A stretch of 64,000 nucleotides of DNA, taken from NCBI GenBank assembly GCA_021030915.1, contig JAGEMR010000029.1, positions 124,001 to 188,000 of the forward strand, read 5' to 3'. Each line of letters opens with the position of its first letter. The first letter of the stretch is position 1. The position numbers were made by a program, and so were the translations under genes. Below, one piece after another: positions 32,898 to 43,980 of the stretch. The notes beneath the pieces are model-generated. The model was not told the origin of the DNA and did no database searches. It saw only the letters and a list, made by a program, of their open reading frames with translations. The DNA is from Astrothelium macrocarpum (lineage: Eukaryota; Ascomycota; Dothideomycetes; Trypetheliales; Trypetheliaceae).

Positions 32898-35124
32898 CGA
32901 GACGATATAGCCAATGGACTCAGTAATGACGACGGGCAACAGTACTGGGCTGGTGCCATAATTGACGAGGAGGAATGCGAATAGGTGTCCGCATGCTCGT
33001 GATCTGTATGTGAATATCTGGAGTAGTGCCAATAAGATTGCAGACCGGAAAGATCAAACGCTGCAACCTCCACTTTCACTACAGCCAAGGTACTGCAGCA
33101 ATGAAGCCGGAGCTGCCGGTCAAGAAAGGATTACGAAACGGTGGAATTATGATTCAAAAACGAAACGGAAGCCGAATAGTGTTTATATGCAACCAAGCAT
33201 GGGCACAAGATGAGCTGCCAAAAACGATCACAGCTTAGACTATTTAACACGTCCATAGCCTTATGATCTCCGTGTGCACGAGGTGACCAAAAAAGGGAAC
33301 TAGTGAGGCGCTACTCGTAGTTACGCACGCTTTGAATGTAATCAGTATCGGTATGCGAGCCTGTCTCGGGAGCCATTGCCCATCCACAGCCCTACGCCGT
33401 TACAGCCATCTACCAAAAGCGGCCCCGCTCCAATCCCCTTGTCAATAAGCGAGTGAACACGACCACGAGATCCCAGCGAAACACAAAGAGCGCAACGTCG
33501 GCGCAATCATTCCCCATTTCACCTATCCGGGCCCTCGTGGCACACCCAGCTTTTTGTCCCGTTTCACCACGAATCGGGGAGAAAAAGCAAAAGGCGAGGT
33601 CGCTGCAGAAAATTTCTCGTCCTGCGTCAATGCGTGCCGAAGCAAAAGAGACAGCCGTGTCGATCCACGCCCCCGGAGACACGGCTGGTGGAAGGGGAGA
33701 GAAAGGATGCAGGAGTCCGCCCCGCCTGCCGTCACATATTGCGGAGAAGCCTGCACATGTGGCACAGTCACGAGGAAAAAGCAAGGAGTTCTGGAGCCAC
33801 CGCTTGGACAAGGGTTGCCTATTGCAGTAATGAGCGTCACTCGGGGCCAGGCCAACATTGAAACCGCCCCTGGTCTGCTGCAATATTGACGGCTGAAAGT
33901 GTTTCGTATGTTCTCCGCTCGTGGAAATTTCATTGGTAATGGAATGATGTTCTCCTTTTTTTTGGTTTTCGTTCGCAAAGGGCGCTTCTCGGAAGTCAAC
34001 CCTAAACGCACGGCCAGAAAAGATTTAAACGTGCTGCTGCCGTCAGATAGTAACCTTCTCCGTTTATTCCTTTAAAGCTTTGGCGCTCGGCTACGCCACC
34101 TGGCTGTCAGCGCTTGTCATCCGTCAGTACCCTGGATCGACAATTGCGTTTAGGGCTGAAAAATTCTGAATTTGACAGTCAATGATACGCTCGGTTACGT
34201 GAGGCTGACATACTTTTCGAATAATAGATCATACCTTAGCCTTGTGAGGTCCGACGTGCCGAAAGTGGCAACGGCTGTGCAAATGCAAATCAATGCCTAA
34301 TCTTTGTGTACAATCCTTACGAGTTCAGTAGCTAGAAGGTGACTAGATATGCAATGAATAAGATGAAACCTCTATTCTAAGACAGGAAGTTTTTTTGGAA
34401 CCTATGGCGATGGATCTGGTCTGTCATAGCTTCATCAAGGTCAGCATGTTTCTACGTTGCCAGATATGGCACTTGACAGTTCTTGGCAAGTCGCGACCAA
34501 TTGCAACCAATCAGATCGTTGTTCTTTTCTTGGAAAGCATGTCTAGATTGGACCATTCCCGGGAAAGAAGCTCCATTGAACGTGTCGTTATCATCGACGC
34601 ACGTGGACATGGCAGACGCACGGTGAACTTCGATTGACGCATGGTGAGCTTCGATTGACGCAAGAGCTTCCTGGAGAACAATTCACGAATGCTTTGTGTT
34701 TATTGGTCTAGTCTCCCATCCCTACGATCTGTGAGACTGATTATCCGTTTGATCATCTGCAGTGCAATGCGAACTGTTGATCACTGTGAAGCAGTCATCC
34801 TTGATGATTAAATCCGGACGCTGTCTCGATTGCACTTTAAAGACCTTTAAGGCCTTCCAAATCGGTCCGACCCACCAAACATGGCCCTAGCTGCAAATAC
34901 TTGGTCTGCCTGACCGGGCTGGTTCGGACGGAGATTTTAGGAGGTCTGGATATCTAATCCGACAATCATCGTAGAAAAAATGGGTATACCTGTAAGCTTA
35001 ATAAGCTTATGGGAAGAATTAGGGCTTGCTGCACTCCTGAATGCACGAAAGAATTAAAACGCAATGAAGATCCAACGGGCGGCCCGCTTGACGGACTTAG
35101 CTGCCGTGTCCATTCTTTGCAGTC
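32898..35124. other. 2.2-kb region without recognisable gene
   Basis: The largest gene-free gap. The longest frames (about 33.4-34.0 kb) overlap each other on opposite strands and show no family features. Content is mixed: G+C-rich near 33.4-33.8 kb, A+T-rich after 34.1 kb. It includes a two-copy 21-base repeat at 34622-34662 and short TAAGCTTA palindromes near 34992-35008. Could hide a noncoding RNA; no evidence either way. Confidence 0.5.
34622..34662. repeat. two-copy tandem repeat, 21-base period
   Basis: GGTGAACTTCGATTGACGCA at 34622-34641 and GGTGAGCTTCGATTGACGCA at 34643-34662, one mismatch, one-base spacer. Confidence 0.85.
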
Positions 35125-36249
35125 TCAAGGCGCAAGGTCGGGATCGGGCAACCAAAAAATCAAATCCTTGTCAGCCGAACACAATAAATTGTGTTTCGGA
35201 TTGTATCCGACGACAGCCGCCTTGCCAGGACCCGGAAGCTCCGTCGACGGCCGTAGTATCTTATCGGGGCTTTTCGCCAAGTGTATGTCCCAGACTAAGA
35301 TTGCATTTCTACCACATCCACTGAGTAGATACCGGCCATCAGGCGAAAAGCAGGCGTCCCCCTGGCCCGCAATACCTCCTTTCTCACCGGGAGAGGTTCG
35401 ACCCGAAGTTCCTGCCGTATTGTCTTGAGCGCAGAACCAACGCATGACGCCATCGAAAGCATCGAGTATAAAGTGTCCGGCACCACTGTTGGTACTGAGG
35501 AGAAGATGACGGCCATCGTTGGAAAATTCCAACTTGCTCCAATCACATCCGGCCGATTGAGGCGTGTATCTCTGCTCAAACTCCCTCGTTTCGAATGAAG
35601 CGAACGGTGCCTTGTCGTAGTTGCGTGCGTCATACAAAAGAATTGTTTGCGTTGGTGGGGAAGCAATCGCAATGACAGTAGCAGATGGATCGAAAGCACA
35701 CAGGTAAGCCGCGTGAAGATTCAATTGCCCCTGCGCATTTGCAGAATTTAGCGCCCAGAAGCGAACGGTATTATCTCGAGAACACGACAGAAAAGTATCG
35801 GAGGACGGGGAGAGTGCTATTGACGTGACGGTATCTGTATGGCCTTTGAAGTAGCGAATGTATGAATTATCATGGGACGAAAGGTATCGGATTCCATCTG
35901 TAAGCTGTCAGCTCGAAACGGTAACTGAATGCAGTGAAGTCAGATTACCATCTTGCTTGGTACTGGCATATATCAGGCTTTGTGCATTATGAGTAAACCG
36001 GGCCAAGTGAACGCCATATTTTTGGCTCTTCAACTCCTTAGCATGCTTTCCAGACTTGCAATTGTAGAGGTGAAGCGTGTCGTCATCGCGAGCTACCACC
36101 GAAAGCTCACCCGTATCGTCGAAATCGAGCGAGGTTATAGACGTTTTTGTACTCTCAGGCTGAAAGCGTCTGGTAGGTCTGAAGGTAGTAACAACGTCAG
36201 AGATTTTGGCAGTAGGCGCACGCCCCTCGGACGTTGACGGATCCACCAT
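35125..36249 (-). CDS. SWD2: Swd2/WDR82 WD40 protein (COMPASS and CPF subunit)
   Basis: Swd2 is shared by the Set1/COMPASS H3K4 methyltransferase and the cleavage and polyadenylation factor. Two exons, complement 35949-36249 and 35125-35897; 357 aa. Blocks: VVTTFRPTRRFQPES, SITSLDFDDTGELSVVARDD, LHLYNCKSGKHAKELKSQKY, the highly typical IRYLSSHDNSYIRYFKGHTD, SCSRDNTVRFWAL, IALASP-like IAIASPPTQTILLYDARNYD and ACFSPDGRYLLSGCGRN. The split Asp codon across the 51-nt intron restores the conserved DDGIRYLS. An in-frame region upstream of 36249 (to 36315) lacks conservation and is left out. Slightly longer than yeast Swd2 (329 aa). Confidence 0.93.
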
Positions 36250-36822
36250 TATGCTGAATTGTAGGTAGCGCAATTCCTCCTTTCGATTAAACAGATGGTT
36301 GGCAGATAATTTCAAAAGATAACTGCCAAGCTTCGCGGGCTAGAGATGGCTTCACTGATCACCATCTAAAATTTATTCGGTCGCGAAAGTCGACATTGAT
36401 GACGCGAAGTTGCACACTCTTGGTCAAGTTGTATCTTCCGACCCGAAAAACCTTTGTGGTACCTACAGCAGTGAGCCTATGTTTCGCCAATTGACCAGCC
36501 CAAAGCTCACGAAAGAAGATCCATGGATGAAGGCACGACAGCATGTGACGTCGCGCCTTGCAGGGGGACCATGCTCAGGAATACGAGCTCCAGGGTCTAG
36601 TCTCGACATTCTAGAGCTAGACGAAAATCCGACATTTCTGATTACCAGACCGATGAGAATATGCTTCTTCCGATCAAATCGTCCATCCTTTATCTTAGCT
36701 ACCTTTTTCTATTTTTAGTCCTGGTTTGATGTGATTCTTAATTTTCTTCTTCCCCATTTTAGACCTACGAGCGCACTTTCCCACCCTCTCAGCCACCTCC
36801 AGAGCTTGGTGGAAGCTGCAAA
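36250..36822. promoter_or_regulatory. divergent region SWD2/carrier, with a possible carrier exon piece
   Basis: About 570 bases. From 36763, just after a TTTTAG acceptor-like site, the carrier frame is open into the annotated start and reads TYERTFPPSQPPPELGGSCK, which looks coding. A first exon with its own ATG may therefore lie upstream, but I could not place it. Confidence 0.45.
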
Positions 36823-38004
36823 ATGTCAACAACACTAGGGTATGGAGTCAATACAATCATCAGGATTCCCATGGCTGATGGCTTGCATAGATCTTTCATT
36901 GCTGGCGGCATAGCAGCATGTGGAGCTGTTACCGTAACCCACGGATTCGAAACGATCAAGATCCGGTGTGCGCGACGGGTGTCATGGAGCTTTTCAAAGA
37001 CTAATCCGTGAGCAGATTGCAACTTCAAGGAGAGCTCCAGCAAAAAAAAGATGCGCCGAAGCTGTATAGAGGTGTTCTACATGGTGGTCGGGTCATACTG
37101 AAAAACGAAGGGTTAAAGGGGTTATTGCGCGGAATGAATTGCGCTGTGAGTCCGCCTGCCAAACTACTGTACAAGACTGATATTGGTGTAGTATATTTAT
37201 CAAATGATTCTGAATGGTTGTCGTCTTGGATTCTATGAGCCAATCCGGAATAATCTCACGCAAACGATTTTTCACGACTCCTCTGTCCAGTCGTTAGGTA
37301 TTAATGTCTTTTCTGGGGCGTCATCGGGTATCTTGGGCGCAGCGGCCGGGTCGCCCTTTTTCTTGGTAAAGACACGGCTACAGTCTTTTTCTCCGTTCCT
37401 TCCGGTTGGCACACAACATCAGTATCGCAATGCTCGAGACGCTCTTGGTCAGATCTATTCCAAAGAGGGTTTCAAGGGCTTATACAGAGGTGTGGTACCT
37501 GCAATGGTACGGACTGGGTTTGGGAGTAGTGTACAATTGCCGACCTATTTCTTTGCCAAGCGCAGATTACAACGACATGTTGGCATGTCGGATGGACCAG
37601 CCCTACATCTCGCCAGTAGCGCATGCAGTGGTTTTGTTGTGTGCGTTTTCATGCACCCAAGCGACACAATCATGAATAGGGACGTAATGTCTGCCCGTTA
37701 GAGAATTCCTGCTGACTATGAAGCAGGATGTATAACCAGACCGGCAATCTATACAATAATGCTTTTGAGTGTTTGTGGAAAACGGTTCGTACAGAAGGCT
37801 TTCTAGCAATCTACAAGGGATTCTTTGCACATCTCGCCCGTATTCTACCTCATACGGTCTGTGTTCACTTTGAAGGTCACTAAATTTAGCCAAAAGCTGA
37901 CAATTTCATAGATTTTAACGTTGAGCTTGGCAGAACAGACGAACAAGATCATGCGGAAAGTTGAAGATCGCGTACTAAGTGAGCGTTGGAAAGAAAGATT
38001 ATGA
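36823..38004 (+). CDS. mitochondrial carrier, Oac1-like, with irregular splice site
   Basis: Inner-membrane solute carrier most like the oxaloacetate/sulfate carrier Oac1. Model: 36823-36965, 37016-37145, 37192-37688, 37727-37856, 37912-38004; 330 aa. Family blocks: SFIAGGIAACGAVTVTHGFE, IRLQLQGELQQKKD, YIYQMILNGCRLGFYEPIR, AAAGSPFFLVKTRLQSF, FKGLYRGVVPAMVRTGFGSS, MYNQTGNLYNNAF, GFFAHLARILPHTILTLSLAEQT. Oddities: the first signature motif reads HGFETIKI where carriers of this type have a proline; and the expected donor after MNR (37680) is GG, not GT, so the model uses a GTCTGC donor at 37689 giving a 38-nt intron and three extra residues. The N-terminus is uncertain (coding-like sequence from 36763). 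It may be a decaying or diverged paralogue. Confidence 0.75.
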
Positions 38005-38469
38005 TATCAAAGCTTCAGAGACACCCTTTGCGTAGTCAGATTTGCGGTGTTACAACATGGTACAGCATGCTCGTATAAGTATATACCAGTTGCAGAAACT
38101 TGAGTGCCAATAGCCTTGTATGAATTGCATTTGTTCATAGAAATATAGATCGAAGAACAATATTATCACTTCACGCATTTGTGAATAGACCATCATGTAT
38201 ATTAATTGCAAAAGCTTGAGTGTATCTTTTATAGTGTCGAGGGTGTCCGAAATATTGGTACAAAAATGTAGATTGATGCTCCCGGGAATCAGGTACTTGG
38301 TTGTGTTGTATTGGTACTTGGGTGTGTCTACCTATCTGCTGTGGAGGTAACGCAGCTTTAATCTTGGTGGCGCGACCCAGTTACCTGTTTAGGTGATTGG
38401 AGCATCATACCTTGCTCATTCACATTACCTTGCGCTTGAGCAACAATTCCGAATCCCTCATCTATCACC
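38005..38469. other. intergenic, A+T-rich
   Basis: 465 bases, 3' UTR of the carrier and promoter of the F-box gene; short repeats (TACTTGGTTGTGTTG / TACTTGGGTGTGTC near 38292-38325) but no ORF. Confidence 0.5.
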
Positions 38470-40186
38470 ATGATACTTCTAACAGATCTTCCTGAAGAGT
38501 TACTTAGCATTATCGTTTATCATGCTTCACGCGGAGCGCGTAAAAACTTAAGACTGACATCACAACTTTTTGACCGGCTCGCTTCGCCATTAATATGGGA
38601 TCGCATTTGGATATCTTCCCACCCGCTGGACTTGGATGTTTTCAGGCGGGTAACTAGGTCGCGCTTTGCTAATAACATACGTGAGCTAGTCTGGGACGAT
38701 ACAACTTTTCAACGACCACTTCTGGCGTGGAAGGACTTTGTGCATGTGAGTGAGAATGGACATCAATCTCGACGCGGAGCAAGATACTCGCCTACTCACG
38801 GTTCCTTTGAGAAATGGTAAACCTCATCAAAATCGATCGTAGAAGCTGATCAACGTGTACTAAAGGCTGCAAAGGTGTGAAATTGCGACTGCTCATCATC
38901 AAATCCGTGCTACGCATCTCGATCAGGAAGCTTTGAACGAAGCTTTGCCGAGACTCACAAATCTGAAACGAGTAATCATAACGAACCGCAATGTTGAACC
39001 TATACCGCATGAGGATGAAGTGCCCGAATTTGGTTCTAGCCCAACGGTGAGGCAATGGTCGCAGTGGGAGGAAAGAGTGCCCTTCCCGCCAAGCATTTGC
39101 TGGTAAGTGATTCCAACCACTCGAACCAAAGACACATCAATGTTACAAGATTCTTTTCCTGTATCGCTTGCTTGGCAATGGCTAGCAGCTCGATATCACA
39201 AAAAAGTTAATCGTTTCAATCAGTCAACCTACTTTGTTGTTTAAAACGAGCACTTGAGGCGCCTCTATTACTACAAATCTTTTCATCAAGGCTCATTGTT
39301 GGGTAGGTACGACGATTCGATTGAACCTACCGGCCATGTGGAGGATTTGTTTGACCCTGATTACCTCGATGATGCTCTACCTGAGCTAAGTTTTCGAGGA
39401 GCTCTTGAAAATGCCCGCCCATTCAGAGGCCTCATGATTCTATTGCATGCACTTGATGCGCAACGGGCTAGATCTGGAAAGCTTGGCATCAAGGAGTTTA
39501 TTATTCGGCCTTCATACGAGCCAGGAACGTTAATCGAGCCGGGGATATCGTACTTATTCTTCTCGCGACCCGGAGTTCATATGACCCGAATGGCCTCTAT
39601 ATTTGAGGGTCTTCGTGTACTTAATCTGGTCATTTCAAATGGAAGTCATCCAAGCCAAGGGATTAGAATCATGCGAAAACGTTACATCACAGATGTGCTC
39701 ATTAAAGCTCGCTTGATTGAGGACCTGACACTTGAAATGGAATCTCTGCCGATCCTAACCACATTTCAGCCAACGTCAAAAGAAAGCGGAGCTTTGGATT
39801 CGAGCCACAAATATGAAAATCTAAAAAGAGTATCGTTCCTGTATGGTGTGTTTCATGCTGAACCACTAGTACGTTTCTTGCGAAATCATAGTAGCGTGCT
39901 TCAGGACGTACGGTTCTACAAGTGTCGCGTTGGCGGTTCACATCCTGATGAAGCGCAAAAGACATGGTTGGATGTATTGCAGGATGTCAAGAGAGAGAAG
40001 CCCCGATTCAGGACATTTGTTCTCGAAGATTGCTCAGCTGCCCGTTGTCCTTATTACTTCGATAATATTGGTCGTGCATCGGACGACATTAGAAAATTTG
40101 TGGAAGGAGATGGTGCGATGCCTGTGGATGTTAATACCGAAAAACGGGATGCCGAAAGGTTCAGATCTTATGATAGATATTATTGA
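38470..40186 (+). CDS. F-box protein
   Basis: Model: exons 38470-38816, 38866-39102 and 39259-40186; 503 aa. The F-box is at the very N-terminus: ILLTDLPEELLSIIVYHAS, GARKNLRLTSQLFDRLASPL, IWDRIWISSHPLDLDVFRRV. It would bind Skp1 in an SCF ubiquitin ligase. The remainder has leucine-spaced segments (ALPRLTNLKRVIIT, FEGLRVLNLVIS, LIEDLTLEMESLP, YENLKRVSFLYGVFHAEPLV) typical of the variable substrate-binding part of fungal F-box expansions. The second intron (156 nt) is long for this window and contains an open out-of-frame stretch (39152-39244) that looks coding, so an exon may be missing or a frameshift present. Substrate unknown. Confidence 0.72.
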
Positions 40187-40611
40187 ATGATAGCTATTTT
40201 TAGTTCTGCTGTCGTTATCGAATTGGTTAAATGATGTAGTCCTCCCAAGAAAATCACATGCCCGGAGCGTCGTAGCTTTTGCTGGTAAGCAAAGCGACAA
40301 AAATATTTGACGAGCATGGTGGCAGATAGAGATTGGTCAGTTTATGCGTCTGGATCGGCATAATCAGGTCTTGGGCGTTCGAGATCGTGACCTCACCTGC
40401 GGCACGAGAGCAACAAGAGCAACACATTGAAAAGCGGGAAAATACATTCCAAGCCCACCGTCGCCGTTACCTTCAAGACCCATCTTCTCTGATTTGCTGT
40501 TTACTTGGAATTGGTCGAAAAGAAAGATTTGAAATCATCGGTCAAATAGCTACGCTCGCGGCCTAAACCAAACCACTTTTGCTCCTCTGGAGCTTCCTAA
40601 CCCTCTAAACC
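40187..40611. other. intergenic upstream of YPT7
   Basis: 425 bases; 3' UTR of the F-box gene and YPT7 promoter. A CTCCTCTGGAGCTTCCTAACC segment lies just before the ATG. No ORF of note. Confidence 0.5.
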
Positions 40612-41564
40612 ATGGCATCTAGGAAGAAAGTGTTGTTAAAGGTGTGCGCAAAAAATCTCACTTGATTGAATGGCATGCTCATATCCAACTAGGTCATTAT
40701 ACTTGGAGATAGTGGAGTCGGCAAAACAAGTTTGATGAACCAATACGTATGTCGCTCATGTTCGCTCACGATGCTTGGCTCAGAGCGCGTAGCTTCGAAA
40801 GCACAGAAGCTGAAGTGGCACAGGTAAACAAAAAGTTCAGCGCAAGCTACAAAGCCACCATCGGTGCAGATTTCCTTACAAAAGAGGTTCTGGTAGACGA
40901 TAGACTGGTGACAATGCAGGTCAGTGGATTTTGGAGTCCTTCCCACTAGGCTGCGACTGATTTATGTCACAGCTCTGGGATACTGCTGGACAAGAAAGAT
41001 TTCAATCACTGGGCGTGGCTTTCTATCGGGGAGCAGATTGCTGCGTGCTCGTGTACGACGTGAATAATTCCAAAAGCTTCGATACATTAGATAGCTGGCG
41101 GGACGAGTTCTTACTTCAAGCAAGCCCTATGGATCCCGAGAGCTTTCCATTTGTGAGGACCCTCGCTGCGATTTGATGTGGACTCGTTTGCTGACGACGA
41201 CGCCAGGTGGTCCTTGGTAACAAAATTGATGTGGAGGAAGGCAGACGGACGGTATGTCATACTTCATTCTGTAGCTCTGGTCCAATTTTAATGTGTAAAA
41301 AGGTATCTACGAAGAAAGCAAACACGTTCTGTCAAGCCAAAGGGGGCATTCCATATTTTGAAACAAGTGCGAAAGAAGCCATCAATGTGGAGCAGGCCTT
41401 TGAAAGTAAGCTACTAAACCATTCTCCTGTACTGGCTGACGAATCGTGATGAAGCAATTGCCAGGCAAGCCCTTGCACAGGAAGAGTCTACAGATTTCAA
41501 CTCCGACTACGTTGAGACAATACCCATCGATATACCAAGCGATAGCAATGGCTGCTCATGCTGA
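40612..41564 (+). CDS. YPT7: Rab7-type GTPase Ypt7
   Basis: Rab7 homologue controlling late endosome/vacuole fusion through HOPS. Seven exons: 40612-40641, 40693-40746, 40824-40919, 40973-41152, 41207-41251, 41303-41405, 41455-41564; 205 aa, the usual length. Sequence: MASRKKVLLKVIILGDSGVG (P-loop GDSGVGKT), effector region YKATIGADFLTKEV, WDTAGQERFQSLGVAFYRGA, specificity motif GNKID, ETSAKEAINVEQAF. The end is SNGCSC, a CxC double geranylgeranylation signal. All six introns are 49-77 nt and phases agree. Every Rab7-diagnostic stretch is present. Confidence 0.97.
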
Positions 41565-42313
41565 ATGGATGCAAACGAATGCGGACGAATGTGGAGGGAT
41601 GAGCATAATAGCACAAACTTTTTGGGTGAGGAGGACGAAGTAATTCGAAGAAGGGACGTAAAGTCCTCGATTAGAGCTAGGCGTACATTGGTGTTAGGCG
41701 ATGAGGACCATGTTGTCCGCGGCAAATGTAAATATCGCGATTAAGTCCTTAGTCGATGCTGTATCCATAATCATTGTGCCATGAAGTGTTCGTTCTGCTA
41801 CCTGCGGTTCCTCATTTGCAACTAATCCAGAGGTGCATCAGGCATCCGAATTAAACTTTTTGGGACGATGTGTAAAACCACGCGTTTTTAGTAATTCAAT
41901 GTTGAATCACACCGCATCAGGTCTGTTTAATAGTAAGATAAACTCATTTCTATGCTTTAGTGCCGTCTCCTTGGGACTGAAAATATAGCATTCTGTTGAG
42001 GACTATCAAAATCCGGTAAAAGTTAGATGCGTTGAGTCGCTCTGAGAATTTTACTGTGGTGCCTTGCATCCTCAAACGCCGGGCTAACTCGGGCATTATG
42101 AGACCTCGTCAACCCCATGCGTCAGGCGACCTGATCATCCATCTCGGCTCATTTCCCGCTCAACTCTCAGAATTCGGAGTCCGTACGATTGCAGTAGCCT
42201 ATGGCGCTGGCAAGGTGCTTCTATCAAAAGGCGATCAAGTACAAAGCCATCACATGCGCCGGACCAGATATTAATGAAACCATCTTTGCGCCGCGCGGCC
42301 CACAGCCTTCGAC
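41565..42313. other. intergenic
   Basis: 750 bases between YPT7 and the transporter gene; frames are short and unlike known families. Confidence 0.55.
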
Positions 42314-43779
42314 ATGGCGAGCTCTATACCCGTAGTTGATGAGCACGGTTTGAACGGGCCTGCTCAGAATGAACATGGAGAGTATCGATGGACTCGAACC
42401 GATATACCTTCACCTAACGACGGGGACTTCATTATCCCAAGCAAAAAGACGAAATTGAATAAATGGAGACATACACTGGGTGTTATTCTATTGCTCTCAA
42501 CTGTTTTCCTCTGGACTGCTTCAAATTTCTTAGCCAGTGTATGTAAACCGCCTCCGTGCTTAAGGTTGCGATCGCACCATGCTCAACTACATCTAGGCAA
42601 TCCTTGCAGACGACTCATATTCCAAGCCTTACTTTGTCACCTACGTCAACACTTCGTTCTTCGTCCTGCCTCTCATTTTAGCTCTGATACGAGTGGCTAG
42701 GAAAGATCCATCACAATTCTCAAGACTAGCAGATCGAGTGCGCAGTGCTCGCCAACCACGTATCGAAAGTCACGATGCTGAGGCTGATGGACTCCTCCGT
42801 GTAGAACAACAAGATGAATCTGTGGAACAGGCAGTTTCTGAGGCGCTGGGATTGAGCAGTGAAGCCGGGAGTTCACCCGTCGTTACAGCAGTCTATCAGC
42901 CACCATCCTCAGCTCCATTCGATCTTGTGGAGACAGCCAGACTTGGGATAGAATTCAGTTTTCTCTGGTACTTGGCCAACTATTTTGTCGCTGCTTCCCT
43001 TGAATACACCACGGTCGCCAGCTCAACCATTCTCACTTCGACTAGTAGCATCTGGACGCTTCTGCTCGGTGCACTCATGCGCGTAGAACAATTCAAAATC
43101 AAGAAATTGTTTGGCGTTCTTGCTTCATTGGCTGGTATTATCATGATTTCTTTGTCGGATCTCTCAGGCCAGAATGATGAGACTCGTGGCTCTTTTCCAC
43201 ACAAATCACGTCAGCAAATTGCGATTGGAGATGCCCTCGCGTTTCTCAGTGCTGTGTTGTACGGTCTTTATTCAACCTTCCTGAAAAAGCGAGTTGGCGA
43301 TGAAACACGTATCAACATGCCACTTTTCTTCGGATTTGTCGGTTTATTCAATGTTGTCCTTCTCTGGCCGGGTCTGATAATTCTGCACTTTACTGGTGTC
43401 GAGAAGTTTGAGTTACCACCAGATCATCGGATCCTTACCATTGTGTTGGTGAGTATTGATGTTTTTCGTGAAGGTTCGCTGCTGACTTGGCATTTAGGTC
43501 AATTCACTAAGTTCGCTGGTTGCCGACTACTGTTGGGCATATTCGATGCTCCTGACGTCGCCATTGTTGGTGACCGTTGGACTGAGCATGACAATACCGC
43601 TATCCCTAGTTGGTCAAATGATCCTAAACTCGCAGACATCCAGCTTCGTATACTGGATTGGCGCTGCGATTGTTCTCTCGTCATTCATCTTCATTAATCA
43701 TGAAAGTGCCAAGGAAGAGGCGCAAGGAGCTATTCTCGTTAACGGGATAAATGTCTCGGCCCACGCTGATAATTCGTAG
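42314..43779 (+). CDS. DMT-superfamily membrane transporter, SLC35F5/YML018C-like
   Basis: Exons 42314-42538, 42597-43448 and 43498-43779; 452 aa. After a hydrophilic N-terminus the first span is TLGVILLLSTVFLWTASNFL. Next is DDSYSKPYFVTYVNTSFFVLP, the hallmark of the SLC35F5/Thi74/YML018C group. A roughly 90-residue cytosolic loop follows, then further spans: FSFLWYLANYFVAASLEYTT, TSTSSIWTLLLGALM, KLFGVLASLAGIIMISLSDL, GDALAFLSAVLYGLYSTFLK, FFGFVGLFNVVLLWPGLIIL, ADYCWAYSMLLTSPLLVTVG and a last YWIGAAIVLSSFIFI. Yeast relatives sit in the vacuolar or mitochondrial membrane; the substrate is not established. Its 3' end faces the PUS4 3' end 200 bases away. Confidence 0.88.
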
Positions 43780-43980
43780 ACTAAGGATTTTGAACGACTT
43801 GAAGGTGGCGGATTTGTATTGCAATGCCTACAACATGTCTGGATAGCAGCTCAATAGCTTCCGTCGAATGGCGTTCTGGCATCACCGTTGGAACTGATTT
43901 ACATAGGAACTCCCGCGTTCAAAGCCTGGCGATTATAAGATGGTTTAGATTGTACCAACATCGTAATCAAGATTTGGGTA

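Noticed and set aside
33410..34011. Overlapping ORFs of 110-160 codons on both strands
   Set aside because: They lie antisense to one another in a G+C-rich block, have no family resemblance, no splice context and no plausible upstream signals; typical chance frames.
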